The notes under the pieces are model-generated. The model worked only from the letters and a program-made list of their open reading frames with translations. It made no database searches and was not told the DNA's origin. From Paenibacillus brasilensis (GTDB lineage Bacteria > Bacillota > Bacilli > Paenibacillales > Paenibacillaceae): a stretch of DNA of 64,000 nucleotides. This document shows positions 21,348 through 29,406 of the stretch, piece after piece (positions within the stretch are counted from its first letter, which is position 1; every line of letters begins with the position of its first letter). Position numbers and translations under genes: made by a program. The stretch spans positions 2,397,501 to 2,461,500 of the forward strand of contig NZ_CP045298.1 of NCBI RefSeq assembly GCF_009363115.1. Reading direction: 5' to 3'.

Positions 21348-23366
21348 TCACCATGACAGACTTCCAAGCAGTGTCTCCAACAGCTTGGTTACACTTACGC
21401 TCCAACGAGTTTGTTGCTTTTCGTTCAGCTCGGCCTTCAGGTTATTGTTGATATGCTTGTTCTCCAGCGCAATAGTATAGAGCGGGTCAATGGTTACATA
21501 TGAAACGGGAGAGGAGCTTTTGAGCCGATAAGTTGTGCTTTTACCCGCGCCGTCCCAGGCCTTGAATATCGTTGTCCCATCCTTGAAGGTAAACTGAATA
21601 GGGATCTTGGGATAGTCCGCACCTTTTTTGCTCAGTGTTACGACCGCTTCATATCCTTTCTTTAGCTTGTGGTTCGTGATGCGGTCCACCGAAAAGTCCG
21701 CCATTTGACCGTCATATACATATTGTTCAAAATAGTGGCTCCATGAGCGCCCGGTGACTCTCTCAACGATATGTTGAAAATCCTGAGATGACGGATGTTT
21801 AAATCGGTACGTCTGAACGTAGGTGCGCATAATGCGATCCATTTTTTTTATTCCAACCTGGCGCTCAATGCCACGTAATACCAGCTTTCCTCGAGAATAG
21901 GCATTTTGCCCGTACGCAGCTGAGGAGCCATACTTCCATGATTCGCGATTAAGCGGCTGTGGAGACGCTATCTGGCCCGCTTGTAACGGCAAGTTGGGGG
22001 TGAGCCCATATTCCTGCTCCATGAGTCGTTCCTCTGCATAAGAGGTGAAGCCTTCATCCAGCCACGGCTCCTCAAACTCGTTATTAGCTACCATCCCATA
22101 GAAATATTGATGTCCAATTTCGTGAACTAATGTCCGCTCCAGGTTATAGCCGGGGTTCAGGTTATCCGCAGCGGCGGCTGTGATCAGTGTCGGATATTCC
22201 ATACCGCCAGCGCCACTGCCTGTTTTGGGCGGAACCACGATGGACAGAGTGGAATATGGATAAGGCCCGTACCATTTGCTGTAATACGAAAGGGCGGCCT
22301 TGGCTGCGCTCATATAACGTCCCTTGAGTTCCTTGTGCGCCGGGTCGAGGTACAGCTTGATTTTTACACCAGGGACTTCCGTAGAAGAAAAGGGTTCTTC
22401 TACTGTTACAAAGTTGGGTGAAGCGGCCCAGGCAAAATCGTGCACGTCATCGGCATAGAATTGATATATTTTTTGTCCATTCTGTCGGACTGCTCCACGA
22501 GTGGGGAAACCAGTTGCGGCTACGATGTACGTTTCAGGGACTCGAATCCGTATGCTGTAAATTCCAAAATCGGCATAAAACTCGGAGTTACCATGATACT
22601 GATGGAGATTCCAGCCCTCCTCGGCCCGTCCGCGCTGCCCTGCAGTTTCGTAAACGCTGAGCTTGGGAAACCACTGTCCTGCCATCACAAAATCATCTGT
22701 CGCCCCCATTCGTGCGAAGATGGCAGGCAGCTTTACCTCAAACTTCATATATAGTGTGATTTCTTCGCCACCGCGTACCGGCTTGGGCAAACGTACCTTC
22801 ATGAGCGAGCGGTCGTTTGCGTTGCCGTCATCCGGTTGTACGTATTGGGCGCGGTGAATAAGGGATAAGCCGTCTTCTGTCTTTAGCTCAGTCAGCGTCA
22901 TAGAGCCGAAGCCGTCCTTGGGCATGGTGTCTCCGCGCAGCTTGCCCCCGGACTCCTTCATAAAGGTGGTTTCCATGGAAGAAAAGGCATTTGGGTATAG
23001 ATGAAGATACAGATCGTTTACGGTCTTCTTCCCCGGATGCTTCCAGGTAAGCGTCTCTGTACCTCGCAACACCTGTCCTTCTTCCAAAGACACATCAATG
23101 TGATACTCTACCACCCTTTTGCTGAGGATTTCTGAAGCAGGCTGTGGAGGATTCTTGGGCAGATCGGGCAGGATGTTTGCCTCTAGAGGCTTGCCCATAT
23201 CCGGTGCAAGCGCAGACTCAGACTGGGAGCCGTATGATGGTTGGCCTATGGGTGACGGATCGGATTGCAATTGCGGTTCCGGCTGCCAGGCAAACCATAA
23301 CGTCCCTGCGAGGAGACCAAGGGCTAGTGTGGACAATAAAACGATTTTGGGGCGTGCTGGGGTCAT
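21348..23366 (-). CDS. membrane-anchored M1-family zinc metallopeptidase
   Basis: An aminopeptidase-like enzyme of 672 aa. An N-terminal hydrophobic helix (about residues 8-26) anchors or exports it. The M1 beta domain follows, then the exopeptidase-like GAGGMEYP motif (GxMEN class), the zinc site HEIGHQ plus the downstream Glu in EPWLDEGF, and a C-terminal beta/helical domain. ATG 23366 is chosen because GGGAGG sits 10 nt upstream; the frame is open to 23390 without a better site. Bacterial homologues include membrane peptidases of unknown substrate. It heads a two-gene operon with the membrane protein at 20509. Confidence 0.88.
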   Translation of the reverse strand: MTPARPKIVLLSTLALGLLAGTLWFAWQPEPQLQSDPSPIGQPSYGSQSESALAPDMGKPLEANILPDLPKNPPQPASEILSKRVVEYHIDVSLEEGQVLRGTETLTWKHPGKKTVNDLYLHLYPNAFSSMETTFMKESGGKLRGDTMPKDGFGSMTLTELKTEDGLSLIHRAQYVQPDDGNANDRSLMKVRLPKPVRGGEEITLYMKFEVKLPAIFARMGATDDFVMAGQWFPKLSVYETAGQRGRAEEGWNLHQYHGNSEFYADFGIYSIRIRVPETYIVAATGFPTRGAVRQNGQKIYQFYADDVHDFAWAASPNFVTVEEPFSSTEVPGVKIKLYLDPAHKELKGRYMSAAKAALSYYSKWYGPYPYSTLSIVVPPKTGSGAGGMEYPTLITAAAADNLNPGYNLERTLVHEIGHQYFYGMVANNEFEEPWLDEGFTSYAEERLMEQEYGLTPNLPLQAGQIASPQPLNRESWKYGSSAAYGQNAYSRGKLVLRGIERQVGIKKMDRIMRTYVQTYRFKHPSSQDFQHIVERVTGRSWSHYFEQYVYDGQMADFSVDRITNHKLKKGYEAVVTLSKKGADYPKIPIQFTFKDGTTIFKAWDGAGKSTTYRLKSSSPVSYVTIDPLYTIALENKHINNNLKAELNEKQQTRWSVSVTKLLETLLGSLSW

Positions 23367-23491
23367 ACAATGGATACCTCCCGTTGACAAGCATCTACAG
23401 CATGTATATGTTTGCTTTCGGGAGATTATTATTTAAAATATTTGTAGTGTAGAATAGAGTGTGAAGACGGAAAATGGAGGCCTAATGACGC

Positions 23492-23998
23492 ATGAGTGAA
23501 AATCAGCTGGACGGGAAAAAACAGATTGCACTGAACATTGTCAGTGGCAAGAGTAAACATAAGGGATTCGGTGCAGGCTCAATTGATCTGAACAGCATGT
23601 CCCCGGTCATCATTGACCGGGGAGAAGCGAAAATTGATATTGGTGCCATGCATGCCAAAAGTAAAGTGGAGCGTGGGATCAAGTTCTCTACGAATAAAGA
23701 GGACGTACCGAACGGACGCCAGGTATGGCTGGTATGGGTAGCCGTGGACCGCACGCCCGAAGGACGTATGTATGGCGGCGCGACAGCTTGCGAGATGCTG
23801 ATTGACGACGAGGCCAAACGCGGTTGGAAGATTCTCGCCGATCACGTCAACCGTATGGACTACGCGCTCAAGCGTCGTTTCATGCTGGAGGATCTCGGCA
23901 GCGAGGATAAAGCAGCACTCAAAAGCCTGCTGATTTCCCATAACGAGGAATGGTGGGACGCTTCGCCTGAGGAATTGAAGCAGGCGCTGGAAGGGTAA
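23492..23998 (+). CDS. ywhD: YwhD-family protein
   Basis: A 168-aa cytosolic protein matching B. subtilis YwhD in length and in blocks such as GAGSIDLNSMSPVIID and GRQVWLVWVAVDR. The function of the family is not established. In B. subtilis ywhD lies next to pbpG (ywhE) and speE (ywhF). Here those two genes appear 10.5 kb downstream, with accessory DNA in between. The gene has its own strong terminator. Confidence 0.88.
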   Translation: MSENQLDGKKQIALNIVSGKSKHKGFGAGSIDLNSMSPVIIDRGEAKIDIGAMHAKSKVERGIKFSTNKEDVPNGRQVWLVWVAVDRTPEGRMYGGATACEMLIDDEAKRGWKILADHVNRMDYALKRRFMLEDLGSEDKAALKSLLISHNEEWWDASPEELKQALEG

Positions 23999-24028
23999 GA
24001 AAAGCGTTAACACTGTAAAAGTATTGTA

Positions 24029-24060
24029 AAAAGCAGCCGCTTCTGTCGGCTGCTTTTTTT
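24029..24060 (+). terminator. ywhD terminator
   Basis: aaagcagccg / cggctgcttt stem with a 7-nt loop followed by a T-run. Confidence 0.93.
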
Positions 24061-24151
24061 AATGCAATAAGTGATAGCTTTCATCCTACCCGTAGGATCG
24101 GGATGATGGCTTAGAAGAATATATTATGACTGACTTGACACTAACCTTTGT

Positions 24152-24207
24152 GTAAGTACCTGTATTAAAAGTGCATACTTACATATTTGTAGTGCGCACT
24201 TTATAAT
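24152..24207 (+). promoter_or_regulatory. promoter and HxlR-type operator of the oxidoreductase gene
   Basis: An inverted repeat GTAAGTA (24152-24158), 17-nt spacer, TACTTAC (24176-24182). The right half-site overlaps the -35 TTACAT (24179-24184), which is 17 bp from a perfect TATAAT (24202-24207). Bound protein would block RNA polymerase. The same arrangement, GTAAGTA-N17-TACTCTA, lies upstream of the HxlR regulator gene at 27905-27936. Confidence 0.7.
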
Positions 24208-24240
24208 CAGAAAATATTAATACTTAAGGAGGAAAAGTCT

Positions 24241-24792
24241 TTGAAAACTCTTGTTATCGTAACACACCCAAGCATAGAAACCTCTGTCATAAATAAGCGA
24301 TGGGTAGAAGAACTCAAGAAATATCCAGAAAAGTATACTGTACACGAATTGCATAAAGTTTACCCTGACGGGAACATTGATGCGGAAAAAGAGCAGCACT
24401 TCATTGAATCACATAGTAATCTTATTTTACAGTTCCCTGTTTATTGGTTTAATAGTCCGCCTCTCCTTAAAAAATGGCTTGACGATGTTTTTGCTTATGG
24501 CTGGGCTTATGGTTCAAATGGAGGAGACAAATTAAAGAATCGTAAAGTTGCTTTAGCTGTATCTGCCGGAATTAAAAAAGAAGATTATAGTGAAGAGGGA
24601 AGATATCGCTATACACTTGAGCACTTATTATCTCCTTTTGAAACAACCTTCCTATATTGCAATGCAGATTATCGTTCGTTCTTTGCGTTTTATGGTGCAG
24701 AAAATGAGACCGGCGAAAATGACCCTGATGCTTTCGAAAGCGAATTGGAAAAAAACGCACGAGATTATTTGAAATTTATTGACAACCTGTAA
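24241..24792 (+). CDS. NAD(P)H-dependent oxidoreductase, flavodoxin-like fold
   Basis: A 183-aa flavoprotein of the NAD(P)H:quinone reductase/KefF/YwrO group that reduces quinones or azo compounds by two electrons. Features are the N-terminal TLVIVTHPSIETS phosphate loop, the QFPVYWFNSPPLLKKWLDDVF segment in two pieces (flavin site, about residues 63-85) and AYGWAYG. The start is TTG 24241 behind AAGGAGG. It is probably repressed by the HxlR protein at 27526, judging from a shared operator. Three kilobases of other DNA now separate the pair, which in this family are usually adjacent and divergent. Confidence 0.88.
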   Translation: MKTLVIVTHPSIETSVINKRWVEELKKYPEKYTVHELHKVYPDGNIDAEKEQHFIESHSNLILQFPVYWFNSPPLLKKWLDDVFAYGWAYGSNGGDKLKNRKVALAVSAGIKKEDYSEEGRYRYTLEHLLSPFETTFLYCNADYRSFFAFYGAENETGENDPDAFESELEKNARDYLKFIDNL

Positions 24793-24884
24793 AAATAGCT
24801 TTATTAAAAACTATAAGGGGTCGCTATGTTTGTTTCATGAATTAAACCAGGATAGAAGATAGAAGCAATTTGATAGAGAAGCAG

Positions 24885-24921
24885 GGGTGTTTCTGGGAGG
24901 AATCCAGGAGCACCCTTTTTT
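24885..24921 (+). terminator. oxidoreductase gene terminator
   Basis: gggtgtttctgg / ccaggagcaccc stem with a 7-nt loop and a run of six T. Confidence 0.88.
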
Positions 24922-24922
24922 C

Positions 24923-25138
24923 ATGAGCCGGTTTAAACCTGAAGGCTGGTTTTAACCAGCCTGGGTACTGTAGCAAGCAGGCTGGCTTCCCAATCGGTGA
25001 GCAGAAAAGTAGACCAGGGAAAGAGCGGGAAGCTGGCTTATGCTACTGGCCCTAAGGCGGCATCATGCTTATGGGATCAAAACCATATATCTAAAGAAGA
25101 GTGACGTATGGGGTTTGGTTAGAAATGGATTGCTTGGA
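24923..25138. other. GC-richer non-coding relic with inverted repeats
   Basis: No credible gene. The segment is richer in GC than the AT-rich DNA on its right. It contains a 20-bp inverted repeat at 24943-24962 (aggctggttt / aaccagcct) and a related imperfect copy just before it (gagccggtttaaacc). It looks like debris of a mobile element, but I cannot name it. Confidence 0.4.
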
Positions 25139-25312
25139 CTAGAAAAATTTGATGAGTAAAATAATGACCGCAAAAATACCAACTACAATAAGCAAGTTTA
25201 CTGCATTACATAAAAAACTGAATCTTCCTGATAAGTATTCCTGCTCTTGCTCTTCATGTTTTCTTTTATGTGCTTCAGGGTCGTACTGATTAGGTGGATT
25301 TCGAAAATCCAT
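25139..25312 (-). CDS. small single-span membrane protein, 57 aa
   Basis: An ATG at 25312 with a strong AAGAGGTGAT site 6 nt upstream opens a 57-codon frame. The first 30 residues are very polar and Glu/Gln-rich. Residues about 35-57 form one hydrophobic helix ending in KFF at the C terminus, a tail-anchored layout. I do not recognise it. It diverges from the DUF2089 operon at 25504 across an AT-rich 190-bp gap. Confidence 0.7.
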   Translation of the reverse strand: MDFRNPPNQYDPEAHKRKHEEQEQEYLSGRFSFLCNAVNLLIVVGIFAVIILLIKFF

Positions 25313-25447
25313 AATCAATCACCTCTTTTGTATTAAATGTTTATTATAATCTCTTAAATAAAAAAATAAATAAAAGATATTTTAATTTCTGCACATATAT
25401 AAATAAATATAATTTACGTTTTGCATTAAATATAATTTAGTTTTTGT

Positions 25448-25476
25448 TTGAATTAATTAAAACGATGTGTTACTAT
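25448..25476 (+). promoter_or_regulatory. promoter of the DUF2089 operon
   Basis: TTGAAT (25448-25453), a 17-bp spacer and TACTAT (25471-25476), about 28 bp before the DUF2089 start. Confidence 0.5.
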
Positions 25477-25503
25477 ATTAATGAATAAGGAGGTGAAACA
25501 TGC

Positions 25504-25800
25504 ATGGATATAAAAAATGTGCCTAACTGGATATTATCCTTGGAAAACGAGGACTTAGAATTCATGAAAAATTTAGTTCTCAATTCAGGCTCTTTGAAAG
25601 AAATCGCAAGAGTGTATGAAGTGTCATATCCAACAGTAAGGATTAAGCTTGATAGATTAATCGAGAAAATAAAAATCAATGACGCTATAGATAATGAGGA
25701 TTTCATCAAATTCATCAAAAACTTAACGATTGATGATCGCATAAGTTTAGAAGATGCAAAACTGATCATTGAAAAATATAAACAAGAAAGGAAAGAATAA
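25504..25800 (+). CDS. DUF2089-family small regulator-like protein
   Basis: A 98-aa protein with a helix-turn-helix-like core (about residues 30-58: SLKEIARVYEVSYPTVRIKLDRL) and the C-terminal helical part of DUF2089 proteins. Full-length DUF2089 proteins often also carry an N-terminal zinc ribbon, absent here. Such proteins may act as transcription factors but none is well characterised to my knowledge. The start ATG 25504 follows AAGGAGGTG. It is 2 bp from the next gene, so both are translated from one message. AT-rich codon use differs from the housekeeping genes. Confidence 0.75.
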   Translation: MDIKNVPNWILSLENEDLEFMKNLVLNSGSLKEIARVYEVSYPTVRIKLDRLIEKIKINDAIDNEDFIKFIKNLTIDDRISLEDAKLIIEKYKQERKE

Positions 25801-25802
25801 TA

Positions 25803-26087
25803 ATGGATGATTTATACAGAGTTTTGGTTATAGCCGGGATATTAGCAGTTCAATACTTTCTTTCAACCAGGAACAACGTTTATTGGGGGGCGGTTATACC
25901 AGTAGCCTATATTGTTTTTTCAATATGGATGTTTGCTACTAATCGTATCAATAGCACTCTTGGTTTTATCCTTTATCTACTATTAGGGTTGCTTTTCCTT
26001 ATTGTAGAATGGAGTGCAGGAAGAAAGTCCCTTAACCAGAAGAGAAAAAAAGAATTGGATAAGATAAAAACTCACGACTTAAAATAG
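25803..26087 (+). CDS. small membrane protein, 94 aa
   Basis: Three predicted membrane helices: about residues 5-22, 27-45 and 52-70. A highly positive C-terminal tail (GRKSLNQKRKKELDK) follows and should face the cytoplasm. It is not a family I can name. It is tightly coupled to the DUF2089 gene (2 bp gap), which suggests that the soluble protein senses or controls this membrane partner. Confidence 0.78.
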   Translation: MDDLYRVLVIAGILAVQYFLSTRNNVYWGAVIPVAYIVFSIWMFATNRINSTLGFILYLLLGLLFLIVEWSAGRKSLNQKRKKELDKIKTHDLK

Positions 26088-26721
26088 TTTATCCTGAATT
26101 TTGAAAGCTCGATTCTCTGAAAACATGAAAAGGGCTCCGAATCTTTGGTAGAGTGGTGTTTGTCGGAACAACAAAGAGAGGAGCACCTTTTAGGTGAAGT
26201 CTACAAGGTTCCGGAACAACATGAGCTGGAAATTGTATTACGGCCAAATATCTTTGCCGAGGGTATGTACATGATGCAAGATTATTATGGGGCAAGGCCA
26301 AATCAGATACAGAAGTGCGGCTGGCAGCATATTTAGAGGTAGATATCAGCGAAATACAAAGGCCTTAGCAATATGTGTAGCTCGATCAATTGTCTGAAGC
26401 TTATTCAAAGATGGGGGATTTGTCCAGACTCAAAGAGTTCGTCCGGATCCCCTTTGTTCAGGGAGCTTCGGACAGGAAAATCAACTGAATACATAAATGG
26501 ATGTTACAGAGCGATGGAAATCGCTCTTTTTTACGTTTCTATGTACTCTACCAGGAGCGAAGTGATCAAACTTCATCATTCTATATGTTGCCGATGGATC
26601 ATCTTCTTTTGAAAAGTCTATCGTATATCACCAAAGCGACGACAATAGTAAACACCTGCATTAAAAACTGTGGTAATATCCTGCTTTGAGTGACGAAAGA
26701 ATACTAAAAAATTGGGGGTTG
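26088..26721. other. degenerate stretch, no convincing gene
   Basis: Short frames occur at 26145-26336 and 26373-26612 but lack recognisable domains, and a terminator-like hairpin lies inside the second. The region reads like decayed coding DNA in an accessory island. Confidence 0.45.
26509..26532 (+). terminator. terminator-like hairpin
   Basis: agagcga / tcgctct stem with a 5-nt loop followed by six T. There is no intact gene upstream. Confidence 0.6.
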
Positions 26722-27302
26722 ATGGATGTGAAAAACGTGCTAAAGGCTGTTACAAGTCTGTTTTTTGTCTTTTGCTTAATTGTTGGTTTCTCCGTACCTA
26801 CCACTCATGCAAGTAGTGACAACACCAAAATTCCGGATGCATTCAATGCCGAATTAGAAAAGCAAAAGTTGAATGAGTTGCAAGCAAAATTTAGTCTGAA
26901 TTCTACTGAAGGACGTAAAGAAGGACGCATCTATGTATATCCAGATAAACCTTTAGTTCTTACATTTGATGATGGCAGCACCATTACTTATACCTCAAAG
27001 GTTGAAACAGCCGCAGGAAATCGTGGCTGGTCTATGGAAAAGTCTTATTCATATATGTTTGGATATGCCAAAATTGAGGGCCGTGTAGAGCACACTACTG
27101 TGGTTATGCAAGCGTTGATGTAGGTTCGACAAAGGCAAAAGAAATTCATCATGATTTATATAATGGTGGACTTCGATTACAAGCATGCGGGACTATTACC
27201 TACGGCATGGCTGGAGTAACTAAACAACAGGCGTACGAGTTCATTTGGGAGAATGATTTAAGAAATAACAGGGGAACTCCTTACCTTGTTGGTTCATATT
27301 AA
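26722..27302 (+). pseudogene. secreted protein gene broken by a frameshift
   Basis: The frame starting at ATG 26722 encodes a signal peptide (hydrophobic stretch, cleavage near THA-SS) and a beta-rich domain, and ends prematurely at 27123. From TAT 27105 a second frame continues smoothly for 65 residues (starting YASVDVGSTKAKEI) to TAA 27300-27302. The two frames join near 27100-27107 to give about 190 residues, so a one- or two-base indel is the simplest explanation. The family is not recognised. A sequencing error or programmed shift cannot be excluded. Confidence 0.7.
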
Positions 27303-27321
27303 TCTGTAAAGAAAATGAAGA

Positions 27322-27357
27322 AAGACGTTTCTGGTATATCCGGAAGCGTCTTTTTTC
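27322..27357 (+). terminator. terminator after the frameshifted gene
   Basis: aagacgtttc / ggaagcgtctt stem with T-run, starting 20 bp after the restored stop codon. Its position supports the view that the two frames were one gene. Confidence 0.75.
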
Positions 27358-27467
27358 ATTTCCTTTTTTCAAATCCATTGGTCTATGCTATGACGTGTAG
27401 GAGAGAGTCAGAACCAAATTGGTAAATCGTTTGATGACCAGTTGCTCCTTCAGCTGCTTATTCTAAA

Positions 27468-27506
27468 AAAGAAGTATTTCCCTGTTGTGGAGATACTTCT
27501 TTTGAT
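27468..27506 (-). terminator. hxlR-type gene terminator
   Basis: aaaagaagtatttcc / ggagatacttctttt stem with a short loop. The minus strand reads into a run of T 20 bp past the regulator's stop codon. Confidence 0.85.
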
Positions 27507-27525
27507 TTAAACAAAACAGGAATGC

Positions 27526-27885
27526 CTATCGCCGTCCTCCCTCCAGAGCTGGCAAACCGTTTTTCTCTCCCCACTCACACATCATATTTAACAATGGGAT
27601 GAGCGAAAGACCGCGTTCAGATAATGAATATTCAACTTTTGGAGGTATTTGGGGGAATTCCTTGCGTATGATAAGGCCATCTGCCTCTAGCTCTTTTAAC
27701 ATGATGCTTAGTGTTTTGAAGGAAATAGTACCGATACTTCGTTTCAGCTCGTTATGCCGCATAATCTTATTTTCAGAAAGCCAATATATAATGATCATTT
27801 TATATTTACCGCCTATTAAGGACAACGTATATCCAAAGCCAGTGTCTTTTAAGACCACGCCAGACGGAACACAGGTTTCGCGCAT
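27526..27885 (-). CDS. HxlR-family redox-type transcriptional regulator
   Basis: A 119-aa winged-helix protein of the HxlR/YodB class (NELKRSIGTISFKTLSIML and the wing PPKVEYSLSERG). It has a single cysteine at residue 5, the position range of the sensing cysteine in YodB (Cys6) and CatR (Cys7), which respond to quinones and diamide. It probably represses itself and the quinone-type oxidoreductase at 24241, since both promoters carry the same GTAAGTA-N17 dyad. ATG 27885 follows AAGGAGAG. Confidence 0.88.
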   Translation of the reverse strand: MRETCVPSGVVLKDTGFGYTLSLIGGKYKMIIIYWLSENKIMRHNELKRSIGTISFKTLSIMLKELEADGLIIRKEFPQIPPKVEYSLSERGLSLIPLLNMMCEWGEKNGLPALEGGRR

Positions 27886-27904
27886 AAATTACACTCTCCT
27901 TTAG

Positions 27905-27936
27905 GTAAGTATACGATGCAAATATGCATACTCTAC
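27905..27936 (-). promoter_or_regulatory. operator upstream of the HxlR-type gene
   Basis: GTAAGTA (27905-27911), 17 nt, TACTCTAC (27929-27936), 20 bp before the regulator's start. The geometry and left half-site match the operator at 24152-24182 exactly. Read on the minus strand it overlaps a TATACT -10 candidate. Confidence 0.65.
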
Positions 27937-28079
27937 AATGGATCATTATGCAGTTTTAATGAAAGGGTGTAAAGTAAGATCGCTAGAAGCCGCTTGCCTT
28001 AGGCGTTATCTTAGCCGGGTTATTTTGCGACGATTAGACAGTTAATTGTAAAAATAGCGGTTGTTTGACTGATACCGTC

Positions 28080-28166
28080 TTGACATCTTGGAAAGGCATT
28101 CACTATAATTCAGATAGAAATCGGTTCCAATCCGGTTTTTATTTAATTCTTTGTGGAACCGGTTCC
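28080..28166 (+). promoter_or_regulatory. EIIA promoter with downstream dyad elements
   Basis: A consensus promoter TTGACA (28080-28085), 18-bp spacer, TATAAT (28104-28109). Downstream, CGGTTCCA (28122-28129) is complementary to TGGAACCG (28154-28161), and GGAACCGGTTCC (28155-28166) is itself a 12-bp palindrome. These could form an RNA hairpin in the leader or bind a LacI/GntR-type repressor. They do not match the ribonucleic antiterminator sites of LicT or GlcT that I know. Confidence 0.65.
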
Positions 28167-28231
28167 TAAAGCGTGTAGTTAAGTCCTATTCACTGTTTAT
28201 GAATATATTCTGTAGATAAGGTGGCATCGTT

Positions 28232-28738
28232 ATGTTTAAATGGTTCAAAAAGAAAGCGGCCCCTCGTATTGAAGAATTCGACATGGTAGCGCCAATTAAA
28301 GGACAAGTGGTTTCCCTTGAAGAGGTTCCAGATCCTGCGTTCTCTACAAAGGCTATGGGAGAAGGTATCGCTATTCATCCGTCTGAAGGCAGGGTTACGG
28401 CTCCTTTTACGGGGAAAGTCGTTCATGTGATGGAGAAAAGCAAGCACGCCCTGATCATTGAACATGAATCCGGTGTACAAATATTGATACATGTCGGGAT
28501 TAATACAGTCTCCCTCAAAGGACAGGGATTTAACCCTCACGTCCAGGCAGGAGATAACGTTAAAGCGGGGCAATTATTGATGGAGTTTGATCTGGATGCT
28601 ATTCAACAGAATGGATTGCCGGTAATTACTCCGGTAATTGTCCCAGACGGGCAAGAAATGATTAGTCATGTAGAAATATTAGAAGGTTCGTCTGTTTCTC
28701 CAGATGCGCCTGTATTGAGAGTCCATTTGAAGGCCTAG
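28232..28738 (+). CDS. PTS glucose-type EIIA protein (YpqE/Crr-like)
   Basis: Single-domain EIIA of 168 aa that accepts phosphate from HPr and passes it to an EIIB, with regulatory roles in some bacteria. The phosphorylated histidine is His87 in ILIHVGINT, and the helper is His72 in KHALII. The N-terminal WFKKKAA segment is amphipathic. No permease (EIIBC) gene adjoins it, so it must serve a partner elsewhere. The gene has a consensus promoter with dyad elements. Its stop codon lies only 11 bp before a group II intron remnant, so its 3' flank was reshaped by mobile DNA. Confidence 0.9.
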   Translation: MFKWFKKKAAPRIEEFDMVAPIKGQVVSLEEVPDPAFSTKAMGEGIAIHPSEGRVTAPFTGKVVHVMEKSKHALIIEHESGVQILIHVGINTVSLKGQGFNPHVQAGDNVKAGQLLMEFDLDAIQQNGLPVITPVIVPDGQEMISHVEILEGSSVSPDAPVLRVHLKA

Positions 28739-28749
28739 TAGAAAATGGA

Positions 28750-28831
28750 GAGCCGGATGCGCTGAGAGGCGCAAGTCCGGTTCGGGAAAGAGAGATAGGG
28801 AGATAGTGTTCGACTACGCCTTATCTCTTAT
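28750..28831 (+). mobile_element. 3' remnant of a group II intron (domains V and VI)
   Basis: Positions 28750-28783 form a canonical 34-nt domain V: lower stem gagccgga / tccggttc with the AGC catalytic triad at 28751-28753, upper stem tgcgc / gcgca, the two-base bulge and a GAGA tetraloop. A second hairpin follows (agagata... / ...tatctctt, 28791-28831) as domain VI, ending in the usual -AT. Domains I-IV and any reverse transcriptase gene are missing. It cannot splice by itself. Confidence 0.85.
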
Positions 28832-29329
28832 TTCACGCTATGTGATTGGACAGGAACGCTTCTTTTCGTCCTTAGCATAATTGATGTGTTTGACCGTGTT
28901 GTGGTCGGCCAATATAAAGGAACCACATGTGAGGCTAAGCACGCGGTTCAGACGCTTTGTTACGCTTTACAGAGCCGTATACAATCAGGTGATACTATGC
29001 CTGTCATCCGTACCGATAACGGTCCACAATTTGTCAGTATCCTATTTGGTGACATGTGTGAGTGCCTGGATGTGATCCATGAACGAATTCCACCACGGAC
29101 GCCGAATATGAATGCTTACATTGAGTCGTTCCACAGCCTCCTGGAGCGTGATTTGTTCCGTATAAGATCCTTTACGACGCTTGAGGAGGCCTATGAAGCA
29201 CTCGAAGCCTATATGGACTTCTATAACAATCGCAAGATGCATGGCAGCTTAAAGTTAATGCCGCCGACCAAGTTCTCGGCATGGGTTCGTACATTAGAAG
29301 ATTCATCCAAGTTCCATAAAGCGATGTAA
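28832..29329 (+). pseudogene. truncated IS3-family transposase (OrfB, C-terminal half)
   Basis: The frame from about 28859 encodes LLFVLSIIDVFDRVVVG, the integrase-core RTDNGPQF (second catalytic Asp) and NAYIESFHSLLERDLF (catalytic Glu), then the FYNNRKMHGSL closing motif. The N-terminal HTH part and the first catalytic Asp are missing. The frame upstream is occupied by the intron remnant. No terminal inverted repeats were found. It is an inactive relic. Confidence 0.88.
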
Positions 29330-29406
29330 TCACTCGAAAAAACAAGTAATTGTGCCCTCGTGTTATTTTTGGTGGGCAGGACTCCAGTTTTAGGGGGTCT
29401 AGCCGG

